Assembly (NCBI RefSeq): GCF_007753265.1
Contig: NZ_CP036349.1
Span: 2,451,363 to 2,515,362, forward strand
Length of the DNA: 64,000 nucleotides
Origin: Botrimarina mediterranea
Lineage (GTDB): Bacteria > Planctomycetota > Planctomycetia > Pirellulales > Lacipirellulaceae
Direction: 5' to 3'
The notes under the pieces are model-generated. The model ran no database searches, was not told where the DNA came from, and saw nothing but the letters and a program-made list of their open reading frames with translations. The first letter of the stretch is position 1. Every line of letters begins with the position of its first letter. The translations under genes and the position numbers were made by a program. Shown here in pieces: positions 54,187 through 63,255 of this stretch.

Positions 54187-55224
54187 CTAACTCAGGAGAC
54201 GCAACAGCCCGTTGTGGATGTCTGACCATGGCCGGTCGAGGTCGATGCTCTTGATACCAATCCGGTGACCGAGCAACTCAAAATCTAAGTCGAGCTGGTG
54301 ATTCACCGCAGGGTAGAGCAAGATCCCCTCAACTGTTGCCCACCCCTGATCACGGGACTTGTTCTGCAGATATGCCGTGAGCTGATAGAGGTGCGAGGAA
54401 TGCAAGCGGTACCGATCATTTCTAGAGACCAGGGCGTGCTTGTAATACTTGCAGTCGAGGATCGTCTTGCGATCTGGTCGATTAAGGGTCACGTCGGTTT
54501 CCATGATTGGCAGTACAGCTCCCACCTCTTCCTCCCACTCGCCATCCCAAACAATCTGCATAGCGCTAACCTTCGCATCACGACAATGCCGCACTGCGAA
54601 CTGTCGGACAAAGTTCTCGAACAGCTGGTGCATGACTGTTTCGTCTTCGAGGATGTTCTTGAAGCGGCGCCCGCCCGCCTGCTCGGAAGGAAGGTGGACG
54701 TCGTGCAGTAGCCGGCAGACGTGCATCAATAAGCGGTAGTGCCGGTTATTGCGGTGCAGCTGGAACCGACGGAAAAGCCGTGACTCGATCCGCACCGGCT
54801 CAACGTCGTGTAAGAGACGCAGAGAGTAACGGATGAGCTGCCGGTTCTCGACGGTGAGCTGCGAGCCGGACGCGAGAAGTCGCTCGCAAGTGCTCTTCAG
54901 GATCCGGTTGGGAAGCGTGTTGGCGGTTAGTTCGTCGAACTCGCAGATCATCCTGCCGGAGACGTGCGTCATCCGGCGATGGCTCTCCAGCACTTCGACC
55001 CGCCCGCGTAGCTTCGCGGTCGTTTCCCGAACGGCGTGGTAGTGCTTATCGATGCCGCGCGTCGCTAATCTGCGAACGCCATTGCCCAGCAGCATCGCCA
55101 GCAGGTTGTGGATATCCGGGCACTGGGTCGGATCGATGTCGCACTCTTCACCGCCGTGGAAGTGGTCCCACGCGTAGGCGAGTAGGTAGTAGATGTTCTG
55201 GATCGGAATCTTTGAGACGCTCAT
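54187..55224 (-). CDS. mcrC: McrC-type restriction nuclease subunit
   Basis: A 345-residue McrC homologue beginning IPIQNIYYLLAYAWDHF, a typical start of the family. The PD-(D/E)xK site is METDVTLNRP then ILDCKYYK (Asp, Asp-x-Lys) at about residues 242-262. McrC is recruited by the McrB GTPase to cut methylated or otherwise modified DNA. The stop of mcrB and the start of mcrC overlap by one base (TAATG at 55222-55226), so translation is coupled. Confidence 0.9.
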   Translation of the reverse strand: MSVSKIPIQNIYYLLAYAWDHFHGGEECDIDPTQCPDIHNLLAMLLGNGVRRLATRGIDKHYHAVRETTAKLRGRVEVLESHRRMTHVSGRMICEFDELTANTLPNRILKSTCERLLASGSQLTVENRQLIRYSLRLLHDVEPVRIESRLFRRFQLHRNNRHYRLLMHVCRLLHDVHLPSEQAGGRRFKNILEDETVMHQLFENFVRQFAVRHCRDAKVSAMQIVWDGEWEEEVGAVLPIMETDVTLNRPDRKTILDCKYYKHALVSRNDRYRLHSSHLYQLTAYLQNKSRDQGWATVEGILLYPAVNHQLDLDFELLGHRIGIKSIDLDRPWSDIHNGLLRLLS

Positions 55225-57365
55225 TACTCGAGGACCTCGAGCGCCAACCTCAAAAGTTTGGGATCGTCGCAGTAATACTCTTCAAGTAGAGGCTTAATCT
55301 CATAGGAGAGGACATTCCTTAACCATGCTTCGTCGGTAGGCTCTCCGTCCGTGCGGCAGAAGAAGCTATGGCCGATGCGGTAGCCGCGGCCAAGGTTCGC
55401 CTCGTCCGACGCGATCATCTCGTTGAGTCGCTTCATCCTCTCCCGAACGTCGGAGATCAGCTCGGGGGACGCGCCGGCTCTTACGAGAACTTGCCCAAAG
55501 GTATCCGATCCAAACCCCGGGTCGAGTTCCACGAACGTGAACCGACGCCTGAGCGCGTAGTCCACCATCGAGAGCGAGCGGTCCGCGGTGTTCATTGTCC
55601 CGATCAGGTGGACATTCGGCGGGACGTAGAACGTGGCGTCGCGGTCCGACGAGTAGCTCAGCGGGATTGCGAAGTCCGACGAGCGTTTGTCGGGCTCGAT
55701 CAGCATCATCAACTCGCCGAAGACCTTCGAGAGGTTGCCGCGGTTGATCTCGTCGATGACGAAGACGAAATCCATGTCGGGCTTCGCTAGCGCCGCGTCG
55801 ACGAAGTTATGAAAGGTCCCCTTCTCCAGCTTGAAGTGCCCCTCCCCGCTCGGTTTGAAGCCCTGGACAAAGTCCTCATAAGTCAGCGACTGGTGGAACT
55901 GGACCATTTGGACGCGGGACTCGTCCTTCTCGCCCATCAGCAAGTACGCAAGACGCTTGGCGACGAACGTCTTTCCAGTCCCTGGGGCGCCTTGTAGGAC
56001 GAGGTTCTTCTTGCGGCGGAGGAGTTCGACGCATGTTTCCACCAGCTCGGCGCTCATGAACAAATCGTCCATCGCGTCGGACATGCCGTAGGGGGCGTGC
56101 GTAGGCTTTGCAGGCGATGGCTTTGGCGGTTCAGTGGCGATGCTTTCCGACTCAAGCCCTGGCACGTCTCCGTACTGCTGGGCCAGTTGGCTAAGGTACT
56201 TCGTTTTGGGAGTCATCCGCGTGATCGTCTTCAGCGGGAGCTGGACCCCTGTCGGCATCGTCTTTTCGACGCCGCTCTTCCAATCAATCTTTCGGAGGTT
56301 GTGGTAAGGCTCCTGGCTGTCGTCGTGCTCGTAATCGCCGGTGACGATCCCCCAGCCGCAGGTCTTCCAGAGGCCATGCTTAGCGAAAACGATATCCCCT
56401 GGCTTCATCTCACGGGAGAATGCCCAAAGCATTTGGGCCACATGAACTGGGCCTGAGTCTTCGAGGACCTTAGGGAGATACTCGGCCATCGCCTCCTTTG
56501 AGTCGTAGTCTCGAAGGTCGCCCATCGCGTTCCAGCCGATCGCCCCGATCCCCTCGGCGTACCAGTTGTCCCAGAGCCTTGCCCCCTCGCCCGGCGCCAG
56601 CAGCCAGTAGGAGCGGACCCTATCGTCGGAAAGATCGGCCTGGTCGGCGTTCGGTGACACGCTTGCGTTGGGTTCCGGAGAAGCCTTCCCTTTAAGCGTG
56701 TTGAGATGCGCCTGAAGGGAGAATTCGCACGTCGATTTGTCCGATCGATCCCTCACCTCACGCAGCCAGGCGAGATACGTCTTTCCGTCTTCGGGAACAC
56801 TCATTACGCCAAGCGACCGCGCGTAGCTACGGTTCTTGCTGTCCGCGGCGATCCAGAAATCGGGACGGCTCCAAAACATCCCCATTGTCAGCGACGCGAC
56901 GCCGACTTGTAGGAGCTGGCGGCAGGCATCGAATAACTCGGTGTCCATTTGCTCGACAGAATCAATCTTTTGGCAGTGCTTATAGAACCGCCAGAGCGTC
57001 GCCACGTGGTTGTGCTCACGCTTCTTCTTGTAGGGCATGAACCAGCTGTTCTGGGGGTTCATGACCGGTAGGGCGTCGAAGTCGGTCGGCAGATCGGACC
57101 GCAGCCCCCACGCTTCTTTCAGCGCCGAGAGGATCGACCGCCGGTTGTCATCGCTGGTGCCGCGATTGAAGTTGACGAAGAACGTAAAAGGGTCGATCTC
57201 CGTCAGCTGGAACCGGGCGTCATCGACGTCTTTGTCAGTGACGCCCGATGGCTTGAGACCGGCGTCAATCCAGTCCGCCATCAGAGCGACCAACTCTCCT
57301 TGTCGATCTTCAAACCCGCATAGAGCCTCAGCAATCTCCACGTACAACGGCTTCCAGGAAAACAT
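55224..57365 (-). CDS. mcrB: McrB-type GTPase with EVE-like DNA-reader domain
   Basis: A 713-residue protein in three parts. The N-terminal 220 residues resemble the helical domain found in front of many McrB-like AAA proteins (ADWIDAGLKPSG, IDPFTFFVNFNRG). An EVE/YTH-like reader lies at about 255-345 (YWLLAPGEGARLWDNWYAEG, MKPGDIVFAKHGLWKTCGWG), which in related systems binds modified bases. The AAA GTPase module has LQGAPGTGKTFVAKRL (about 463), FVIDEINRGNLSKVFGE and the McrB-specific GTMNTADRSLSMVDYALRRRF. Together with McrC it forms a modification-dependent restriction system. The EVE domain predicts which modified DNA is recognised, but the base is unknown. Confidence 0.92.
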   Translation of the reverse strand: MFSWKPLYVEIAEALCGFEDRQGELVALMADWIDAGLKPSGVTDKDVDDARFQLTEIDPFTFFVNFNRGTSDDNRRSILSALKEAWGLRSDLPTDFDALPVMNPQNSWFMPYKKKREHNHVATLWRFYKHCQKIDSVEQMDTELFDACRQLLQVGVASLTMGMFWSRPDFWIAADSKNRSYARSLGVMSVPEDGKTYLAWLREVRDRSDKSTCEFSLQAHLNTLKGKASPEPNASVSPNADQADLSDDRVRSYWLLAPGEGARLWDNWYAEGIGAIGWNAMGDLRDYDSKEAMAEYLPKVLEDSGPVHVAQMLWAFSREMKPGDIVFAKHGLWKTCGWGIVTGDYEHDDSQEPYHNLRKIDWKSGVEKTMPTGVQLPLKTITRMTPKTKYLSQLAQQYGDVPGLESESIATEPPKPSPAKPTHAPYGMSDAMDDLFMSAELVETCVELLRRKKNLVLQGAPGTGKTFVAKRLAYLLMGEKDESRVQMVQFHQSLTYEDFVQGFKPSGEGHFKLEKGTFHNFVDAALAKPDMDFVFVIDEINRGNLSKVFGELMMLIEPDKRSSDFAIPLSYSSDRDATFYVPPNVHLIGTMNTADRSLSMVDYALRRRFTFVELDPGFGSDTFGQVLVRAGASPELISDVRERMKRLNEMIASDEANLGRGYRIGHSFFCRTDGEPTDEAWLRNVLSYEIKPLLEEYYCDDPKLLRLALEVLE

Positions 57366-57592
57366 CCGCAGGTCTCGCTATCTCAGAGGGGATGAGAGTG
57401 GGCGTCCCGTCGCTCAGGCGTGAGGCAACTCCCGTTGGCGGGACGCCTTCGTCTGCGCGTCAGCGTGTGTGATCGTCTATTATGACAGACGGACGGCTCG
57501 CTCACACTTGCAGTACGAGGGGCATTTGCGACCGCTGCAACACGCCCGCGGTTTCAAGAACGTCCTGCGAACACCTATCGGCAAGCCGAGCC

Positions 57593-58711
57593 TCACTCGA
57601 CAATCGCCTCCGGCGGCGCCATCCGGTAGCTGGTGCTGCGGCCGCGGCCGGGGTTCGCCACGAGGACGCCCCGCTCCAGCAGCTCGCGGATGTCACGCAA
57701 AGCCGTGTCGCTGGAGCATTTCGCCAGCTTCGCGTACTTCGCCGTGCTCAAGTAGCCGTCAAAGCCATCGAGCAGCCGGTTGATAACGGTGCGTTGGCGC
57801 TCGTTGACCGAGCGGGATTGTAGCCGCTGCCAGACACGGGCCTTGTTGAGGACTCCTGCCAATCGTTCGTCGCTGCTATCGATCGCGCGGCCGAGGCAGC
57901 CCAGGAACCAAGCCAGCCAGGACGTGACATCGAGCTCGCCGCGCTGCGCCAGTTCGAGCTGTCGGTAGTAGTCCTTGCGCTCGGCCTCGATCTGAGACGA
58001 CATGCTGTAGAAGCGGTCCTTTGAACCATCGGCGCGGGCGAGCGACATGTCGGCAATCGCGCGTGCGATGCGCCCGTTGCCGTCCTCGAAGGGGTGGATG
58101 GTGACGAACCAGAAGTGAGCCATCGCGGCCTTCAGAACCGGGTCGGTCGCTGACCTCCCGTTGAACCACGCGAGGAACTGTTCCATCTCCTCTGGTAGGC
58201 GGTCCGCTACTGGCGCCTGAAAGTGAACCTTCTCTTTCCCTATCGCCCCCGAAACGACCCGCATCGGACCATCGGCGTCGGTCCGCCACTGGGCGACCTC
58301 GATCTTATGGATGCCGCTGTGGGCCGTCGGGAAGAGAGCGGCGTGCCAGCCATAGAGGCGCTTGGCGGTGAGCGGCTCATCGAAACGCTGCGTGGCGTCG
58401 AGCATCATCTCCACGACGCCGTCCACGCTACGGCTGGGCAGCGGCAAGCCGGCGGCGTCGAGCCCCAGCCGGCGGGCGATCGACGAGCGGACCTCGTGCG
58501 GGTCGAGCCGCTCCCCTTCGATCGCCGAGGAGTTCACGACATCGGCCGTGAGCACAACGAGGCTCGCCTCGCTCCGCAGGTCGAAGCCGAGCGTCTCCAT
58601 CTTGCCTAGCAGCCGGCCCTGTTGGCAGCGGACCGCCGCCAGCGGGGCCGCTAGCTCGTCGTTGTCCCAGGTCAGCTGGGGCCAGCCGGTTTGTTCATGG
58701 ATATATGCCAT
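57593..58711 (-). CDS. Fic family AMPylase-like protein with C-terminal winged helix
   Basis: A 372-residue Fic protein. The DUF4172/Fic_N-like N-terminus (IHEQTGWPQLTWDNDEL) contains the inhibitory-helix motif SSAIEGERLD (S/TxxxE/DG-like). The Fic core has HPFEDGNGRIAR, the full catalytic motif, preceded by HFWFVTI. Residues about 310-370 are a winged helix (STAKYAKLAKCSSDTALRDI, GRGRSTSYRM). Fic enzymes transfer AMP to proteins; this class often autoregulates. A TATAAT box and two direct repeats lie just upstream, consistent with self-binding. Two decayed paralogues are in the window. Confidence 0.92.
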   Translation of the reverse strand: MAYIHEQTGWPQLTWDNDELAAPLAAVRCQQGRLLGKMETLGFDLRSEASLVVLTADVVNSSAIEGERLDPHEVRSSIARRLGLDAAGLPLPSRSVDGVVEMMLDATQRFDEPLTAKRLYGWHAALFPTAHSGIHKIEVAQWRTDADGPMRVVSGAIGKEKVHFQAPVADRLPEEMEQFLAWFNGRSATDPVLKAAMAHFWFVTIHPFEDGNGRIARAIADMSLARADGSKDRFYSMSSQIEAERKDYYRQLELAQRGELDVTSWLAWFLGCLGRAIDSSDERLAGVLNKARVWQRLQSRSVNERQRTVINRLLDGFDGYLSTAKYAKLAKCSSDTALRDIRELLERGVLVANPGRGRSTSYRMAPPEAIVE

Positions 58712-58713
58712 CT

Positions 58714-58765
58714 ATTCGCCGCATCTCCTGCGGTGATTATAGCACGGATTCGCCGCACGGCGCAA
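58714..58765 (-). promoter_or_regulatory. Fic promoter with two operator-like direct repeats
   Basis: Reading the minus strand, TATAAT (58741-58736) lies about 25 bases before the ATG at 58711, with a poor -35, TTGCGC (58765-58760), 18 bases upstream. TGCGGCGAAT occurs at 58723-58714 and again at 58757-58748, bracketing the -10 box. A CACCGCA just downstream of the -10 box (58736-58728 region) gives a partial inverted match. This is a plausible autoregulatory operator for the Fic winged helix. Confidence 0.6.
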
Positions 58766-59352
58766 GCTCGGGCGGACGGGGTACCCCGCAGGGCCTGCGA
58801 AAACCGGGGATTCCGCGGGCCGGATGACGGACTCCCACCGCGGCGGCCCTCTCGCCGTGGCGGTCGCTGCCCTCGCCGGGCGGTTCGCAGCGGATGGGGG
58901 GTAAGGGCGGAATTGCTCTTCAGACGACACGGCTCTCGCTATCCGGGGGTCTCTGTCGGCCATAACTCCACTTCCTGGCAGCGGCGCTGCTCCGCGCCGG
59001 ACCCGTCACCCGCGGTTGCTCCCCGCAGGTATTCCGCGCTCCGCGGCAGAAGGGCGTGAAAGGGGCGACGCGGCTGGTCGAGCCCCTTCGTTCGCGATCT
59101 CGTCCAGTGGGCCTTACGGTGCGCGAGTGGTCTACGGGGAGGCGATTGGACATGGCGCCTTCTGCTTTCAAGTCAGGTTGACTAGCGCGATCCTGTCCCC
59201 CGCAGCGGACGCATCAAACGCCAAAAACAATCTCACGAGACGCTCGCGCTTGAGATTCTTTTGTGGTCCCTCCGGGCAGACGTTGGACACGCCCGCTTCG
59301 CGGTGGACCCAAGGGGATGCGTAGGTCAACTAACCATGAAAGGAGTAAGACC
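58766..59352. other. Intergenic, nothing recognised
   Basis: About 590 GC-rich bases between the divergent Fic and small-protein genes. Open frames exist because of the base composition, but none has a recognisable domain. AAAGGAG precedes the ATG at 59353. No tRNA or oriT could be identified by eye. Confidence 0.45.
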
Positions 59353-59625
59353 ATGACAAACCAAAACCCTACCCCTAACGAACCCGTCGCCCGTCTCAAG
59401 GACGGCCTCTTGCAGATCGCCATCTGGAAGAACCAGAGCGAGAACGGACGCCCCTTCTACTCGACCTCGGCCCTGCAGCGGAGCTACAAGGACGACGCCG
59501 GCAGCTACCAAGAGACGACTTCTCTGAGCGGGACCCAGCTCCTGCAGGCCCAGAGGCTCTACGCCTTGGCCTACGAGAAGGTCCGCGAGCTCGAAGAAGC
59601 CGACTACCTAGCGAGCAAGGAGTAA
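59353..59625 (+). CDS. Small mobile-element-associated protein, copy 2
   Basis: A 90-residue protein: DGLLQIAIWKNQSENG, FYSTSALQRSYKDDAG, then LSGTQLLQAQRLYALAYEKV. It is a paralogue of the 91-residue protein at 32580. AAAGGAG lies ahead of the ATG. It is divergent from the intact fic gene and is followed by a strong hairpin terminator. Homologues sit in conjugative and plasmid regions; function unknown. Confidence 0.83.
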   Translation: MTNQNPTPNEPVARLKDGLLQIAIWKNQSENGRPFYSTSALQRSYKDDAGSYQETTSLSGTQLLQAQRLYALAYEKVRELEEADYLASKE

Positions 59626-59646
59626 CCCCTCCCCTCGTATCCCCAA

Positions 59647-59675
59647 GAGCCGCCCGGAGACGGGCGGCTCTTTCT
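59647..59675. terminator. Rho-independent terminator between convergent genes
   Basis: A 10-bp perfect stem, GAGCCGCCCG, loop GAGA, CGGGCGGCTC, is followed by TTTCT. It lies 22 bases after the small protein stop and just past the stop of the convergent DUF1580 gene. Confidence 0.82.
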
Positions 59676-59681
59676 GGCGCG

Positions 59682-60017
59682 TCAGCGTTGCCGGCGGTCG
59701 AGCGGTGAGCGCCGCGTGTCGGCCGGCTTCCGCGGGTTGGTGAGGCCGCGCTCGGAGAGCGTGGCGCGGATGCGGGCCAGCCGGCGGGCCTCGATCAGCT
59801 CCGCCGGGCTGGTGCCCATGAACCGCTGTAGCGCCTCTAGGCTGGTGTAACGCACGCCCCCGAGCATGGCGGAGTCGAGCACCTTGACGCGGGCGCCCTT
59901 GAGCACCCAGCGGTAGACGGTCGACATGTGCAGCCGCTTGCCGTGGCGGGCGGGCAAGAGCGTTGGGACTTCGCTGATGGCGACCAGTTGCTCGCCGTCG
60001 AGGGTGGGCTTGTTCAT
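59682..60017 (-). CDS. DUF1580 helix-turn-helix protein
   Basis: A 111-residue protein of the planctomycete DUF1580 type: LVAISEVPTLLPARHGKRLH followed by STVYRWVLKGARVKVLDSAML, a MerR/excisionase-like winged helix, then VRYTSLEALQRFM. Such proteins sit in integrated elements and resemble recombination directionality factors or small repressors. It lies in a minus-strand set with the 131-residue protein and the relaxase remnant. Confidence 0.8.
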   Translation of the reverse strand: MNKPTLDGEQLVAISEVPTLLPARHGKRLHMSTVYRWVLKGARVKVLDSAMLGGVRYTSLEALQRFMGTSPAELIEARRLARIRATLSERGLTNPRKPADTRRSPLDRRQR

Positions 60018-60074
60018 GGGTCGGCTCTCGCAAGTTAGGTGAGGAAGGGCGATAGGAAGAAGGGTTTTTTTGGG

Positions 60075-60470
60075 TTACTCGTAGCCGGTGAGCGTCTCGA
60101 CGGTGATCTTGTCGATCGACGGGCTCGCCTCGGGGCGGTCGAACGTGCGGGGGCCCAGCTCGGTGAAGGATTTGATCTTGCCCGCGGCGATCAACTCGGC
60201 GAGCTCGGTGAGGTGGCGGCCGCTGATCGAGATCAACAGCTTCTCCATCCCCAGCAATCCCAGCTGCACGAGGCCCGCGTCACGCACGCGGATCTCTCGC
60301 AGGTCGCAGTAGGCGTAGCTGGTGGCCCCGCCGTGGCAGAAGCGGACCTGGAACATCACCGGCGCCCCCTCGGTCGGCATCGTCTTCTGCCAGGGGGCGG
60401 CGCCGACGCCACCCATCACGGCGTGCCCGCTCGCTTGGTTCTCGTTGGACGGAAACGGCAGACTGCCCAT
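60075..60470 (-). CDS. Small conjugation-region protein, unknown
   Basis: A 131-residue protein from the ATG at 60470, which has GGGAGG upstream. Visible stretches are VMFQVRFCHGGATSYAYCDL, REIRVRDAGLVQLGLLG and LISISGRHLTELAELIAAGK. No motif was recognised. It begins two bases after the stop of the relaxase remnant, so it belonged to the same conjugation operon. A longer frame back to 60614 lies inside that remnant and is rejected. Confidence 0.7.
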   Translation of the reverse strand: MGSLPFPSNENQASGHAVMGGVGAAPWQKTMPTEGAPVMFQVRFCHGGATSYAYCDLREIRVRDAGLVQLGLLGMEKLLISISGRHLTELAELIAAGKIKSFTELGPRTFDRPEASPSIDKITVETLTGYE

Positions 60471-60472
60471 GG

Positions 60473-61345
60473 TTAAATCCTCCCTAGTTGTGGTGTTGGC
60501 TGGTGGCCCGTGGCGGGCGGTCGGAAGCCCGCTCGCTTGGCGGCCCCGCGCACGACGGACGACCCGCGCCGCCGCCACCACTGCCGCGCCCGGTCGATGA
60601 CCGCCTCTCGCCACGTCGCGTGGCCGATGGTCTTCGGGGCGGGGCGTCGCGGATGGGCCTGCCGCGAAGGCGCCTGTTGCGGGCTTGCTCGTTGCTCCTT
60701 AACCATCTCGGTGGCCGAGAGCTGCCGGCCCGCGCTGTGGATCGCCCGCCGCACCGCCGCCTTGTCGTCGACGTAGAGCGTGACGTCTTCTTTGCCGCGG
60801 GAGGCGGTGACGTAGAGCTGCTTGGCGTTGATCGCGGGCAGCGACTGCGCGCCCATCGCGGCGATCGCCTTGGGGGCGTCCTTGCCCTGGGCGGTTTGGC
60901 TGGTGATGACGAAGCCGTAGTCGAGGTGGCCGTAGTCCTTGGCGACTACCAACCCGCTCTTGAGGCGGACGTTCCCCGCCCGGTCGAAGCCGGCGACCTC
61001 GTCGATACGTCCGTTGCTGATGCGTCGCTTGCCGTCGAGGGCGGTCCCGCCGAGGCAGAAGCGGACCCGGTCGCCAACCGCTAGGCCGAGCCGCTCCTCG
61101 CGGTAGACCTCGAAGCGCTCCGGCGCGCCGTGTGGGAGGGGCTTCTTCGGTCCGCCACGGAGCGGGGCGAGCACCGGCTGCCCCTGCTCGCCCGACTCGA
61201 CACGGTACCGCTCCCCGCGGACGTAGCCCCCCTTCACGTTCTGGTGGAACTGCACGACTAGACCCGCTTGGCGGAAACTCTCGGGCGCCCCCGCTCCGCG
61301 TCGCTGAGGTTCAGCGACTTCAGCTTCAACAGCTCGCGCTCTTCT
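60473..61345 (-). pseudogene. C-terminal remnant of a MobF (TrwC/TraI) relaxase-helicase
   Basis: The intact frame 60473-61255 reads VQFHQNVKGGYVRGERYRV and ends with FVITSQTAQGKDAPKAIAAM and QLYVTASRGKEDVTLYVDD, the last helicase motifs of MobF relaxases. Upstream, a frame change near a GGGGGCGCCC run (about 61290) is needed to reach ELLKLKSLNLSDAERG, the expected preceding segment. The relaxase and the first helicase motifs are missing. It is a truncated leftover of conjugative transfer at the right side of the island. Confidence 0.82.
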
Positions 61346-61471
61346 TTACCTATCGCCCCCCCCGCTGCCGCAGTCTCTCGCGGAAGTACATCGTCACCGC
61401 GTGTCCTTCGATAGTGGTCTGATAGCGGCGCCTGCTGCTACCGTCATCGGCCATCGGCTAGGGGGGTGCCG

Positions 61472-62920
61472 CTACGGACCCGGCTCATCGTAGATGCCGA
61501 TCTCTGAGATATGTGCCGAGTTGCGATTGGACTTGTTCTTGATTGACACGCGCACGCGGTCGGCCTGCCTACGGGTGAGGGTGGCGATTCGGACGGTGTC
61601 CGACGAATTTCCTGCGGCGACTTCTGTCCACTCACCTCCCTTAAGGCCTTCGATCTTGTAACTCTCGATACGACTTTGCGCATAGTCGTCCCATCGCCCT
61701 ACGGGCTCAACGAACACGACCCGATTGAATTCAGACTTTGGCGCCAGATCGACCTCGATCCAGCCGTCGGTCTGGCCGCTGGGGGGATACCAAGTGCTGC
61801 CGAACGAACCGTCATTGGCGAGATCGGGGCCCATTGTGTCGGGGGAGTCGCTGGCGCGGATGGGTCGTCCGGTCGCTAGATTCTTCGCCGTAATCACGGG
61901 CACGTGGGTGGCGCGCGGCATCGGTGGCAGATCGCCCTTGGACGCGATGCGTTCGCCGATCTCCTTCAAACGCGAGATGAGATTCGGTGAAAGTCGACCT
62001 TCGGAGTTCGGCGCAGCGTTGCAGATCAAATTGCAGAACCGTGCGTTCAGCGGCAGAAGCCACTCGTCAACGACTTGTTCGGCTGACTTCAATTCGGCCT
62101 TGTTGTCCCACGATTTCCAGAACCAGCCGTCGCTGAGTGTGACGCACGAAAGCGCCGGCAGGCGGCTGTCCGTCGGGACATTCTGTCCTGCGTTCTGTTC
62201 GTAGGCTTTGATATCGCTGTAGTAGAGAGCTGATGAGGGATAGACTCCGGCATTGAGTTCGGCGACGAGACAGTCGGGTTGAAGTCGCTTGATGTGCCTG
62301 TAGATGTCGTCGAAGGGGACTTCCTCGTAGGTAATTCGACTCCATGGAGCGTCCCACCCGTCGAAGATTAAGAAGTCAATCGGACCGTAGTCGGTGAGGA
62401 GTTCGGTCAGCTCGAACTTGATGCGTTCGATGTCGGCCGGTTCGACGTTGTGGTGACGAATATCACCCCTCAGATCGAGAATGGAGTAATACAGTCCGAC
62501 ACGCAGGCCCTTTGCGCGGAACGAATCGACATAGGCACGGACGATGTCGATCTTCTTTGGCGTGTCACGAACGCTGTCACCGCCCGACTCTGTCGGCCAG
62601 AGGCAGAAACCGTCGTGGTGTTTGGTTGTCAGGCATCCATAGGTCATGCCTGCGGAGCGCGCCGCCTCGGCCCACTGATCGGTGTCGAGCCTTGTGGGAT
62701 CAAAGGCCTCGGTTGGTCCCTTGGGATCGCCCCATTCGCGGTCTTGATAGGTCGCCATGTTGTAGTGGATGAACATGCCGAACCTCAGGTCGACAAACCG
62801 CTGCTGCAGCGTATGCAAATCAGTCTCGGATCGGTACGGCTCCGGTGGGCCGGCTTCCACGGTTTGATGCGTCATGCAGCTTGCCAAGGCCAGCGTCACA
62901 GCCCAAATCGGATTGCGCAT
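61472..62920 (-). CDS. GH29 alpha-L-fucosidase with F5/8-type C domain, exported
   Basis: A 482-residue enzyme from the ATG at 62920, chosen because a signal peptide follows (MRNPIWAVTLALASC, ending VEA). The barrel shows FGMFIHYNMATY, YGCLTTKHHDGFCLWP and FLIFDGWDAPWS, where the Asp of FDGWD matches the GH29 nucleophile. The C-terminal 130 residues are a discoidin/CBM32-like domain (GRPIRASDSPDTMG, WIEVDLAPKSEFNRVVFVEP). It removes L-fucose from glycans outside the cytoplasm, in keeping with algal or mucin polysaccharide use. It is the first right-flank gene after the island. Confidence 0.9.
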   Translation of the reverse strand: MRNPIWAVTLALASCMTHQTVEAGPPEPYRSETDLHTLQQRFVDLRFGMFIHYNMATYQDREWGDPKGPTEAFDPTRLDTDQWAEAARSAGMTYGCLTTKHHDGFCLWPTESGGDSVRDTPKKIDIVRAYVDSFRAKGLRVGLYYSILDLRGDIRHHNVEPADIERIKFELTELLTDYGPIDFLIFDGWDAPWSRITYEEVPFDDIYRHIKRLQPDCLVAELNAGVYPSSALYYSDIKAYEQNAGQNVPTDSRLPALSCVTLSDGWFWKSWDNKAELKSAEQVVDEWLLPLNARFCNLICNAAPNSEGRLSPNLISRLKEIGERIASKGDLPPMPRATHVPVITAKNLATGRPIRASDSPDTMGPDLANDGSFGSTWYPPSGQTDGWIEVDLAPKSEFNRVVFVEPVGRWDDYAQSRIESYKIEGLKGGEWTEVAAGNSSDTVRIATLTRRQADRVRVSIKNKSNRNSAHISEIGIYDEPGP

Positions 62921-63255
62921 TGTCGAAGTGGTGATTTGTGGACAGGGAGGGGGGCTTCTCCGCGATGATAGCAACCCGCTCGAGTCGCACGTAAGCATGA
63001 TTCGAGTTGGTCGCGGCTTCGCCTGGACACGAGAATTGGGGCGGACTCCAAAGTCTGCGGCTTGGTTACACGCAAAGTTTCTAGGGCTAAAAGGGGTGAC
63101 GAACCCCCCTCTCGCTTACTACGCTGCGACTATCCGCGGTGAGCGAAGGATGGCTCACTCCGGGATTCTCGTCTCTCTTCAAGTTCGGCGAGCTGATCGA
63201 AGTCCACAGGATCGGTCGGTTCCACCCTAGATCGACACCCTTTGAGTGGTCATCA
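62921..63255. other. Divergent intergenic region, no gene seen
   Basis: 335 bases between the fucosidase (minus) and the lamin-tail protein (plus). A hairpin GCGGACT-CCAA-AGTCTGC (near 63050) looks tRNA-like at first but does not fold into a tRNA. Promoters for both genes are expected here. Confidence 0.45.

Noticed and set aside
58766-59352. Possible oriT or plasmid origin in GC-rich intergenic DNA near conjugation genes
   Set aside because: No nick-site consensus, iterons or clear inverted repeats could be shown by eye.
63040-63085. tRNA-like hairpin GCGGACT-CCAA-AGTCTGC followed by a T-loop-like stretch
   Set aside because: The loop is only four bases, no seven-base anticodon loop pairs correctly, and no acceptor or D stem is found.
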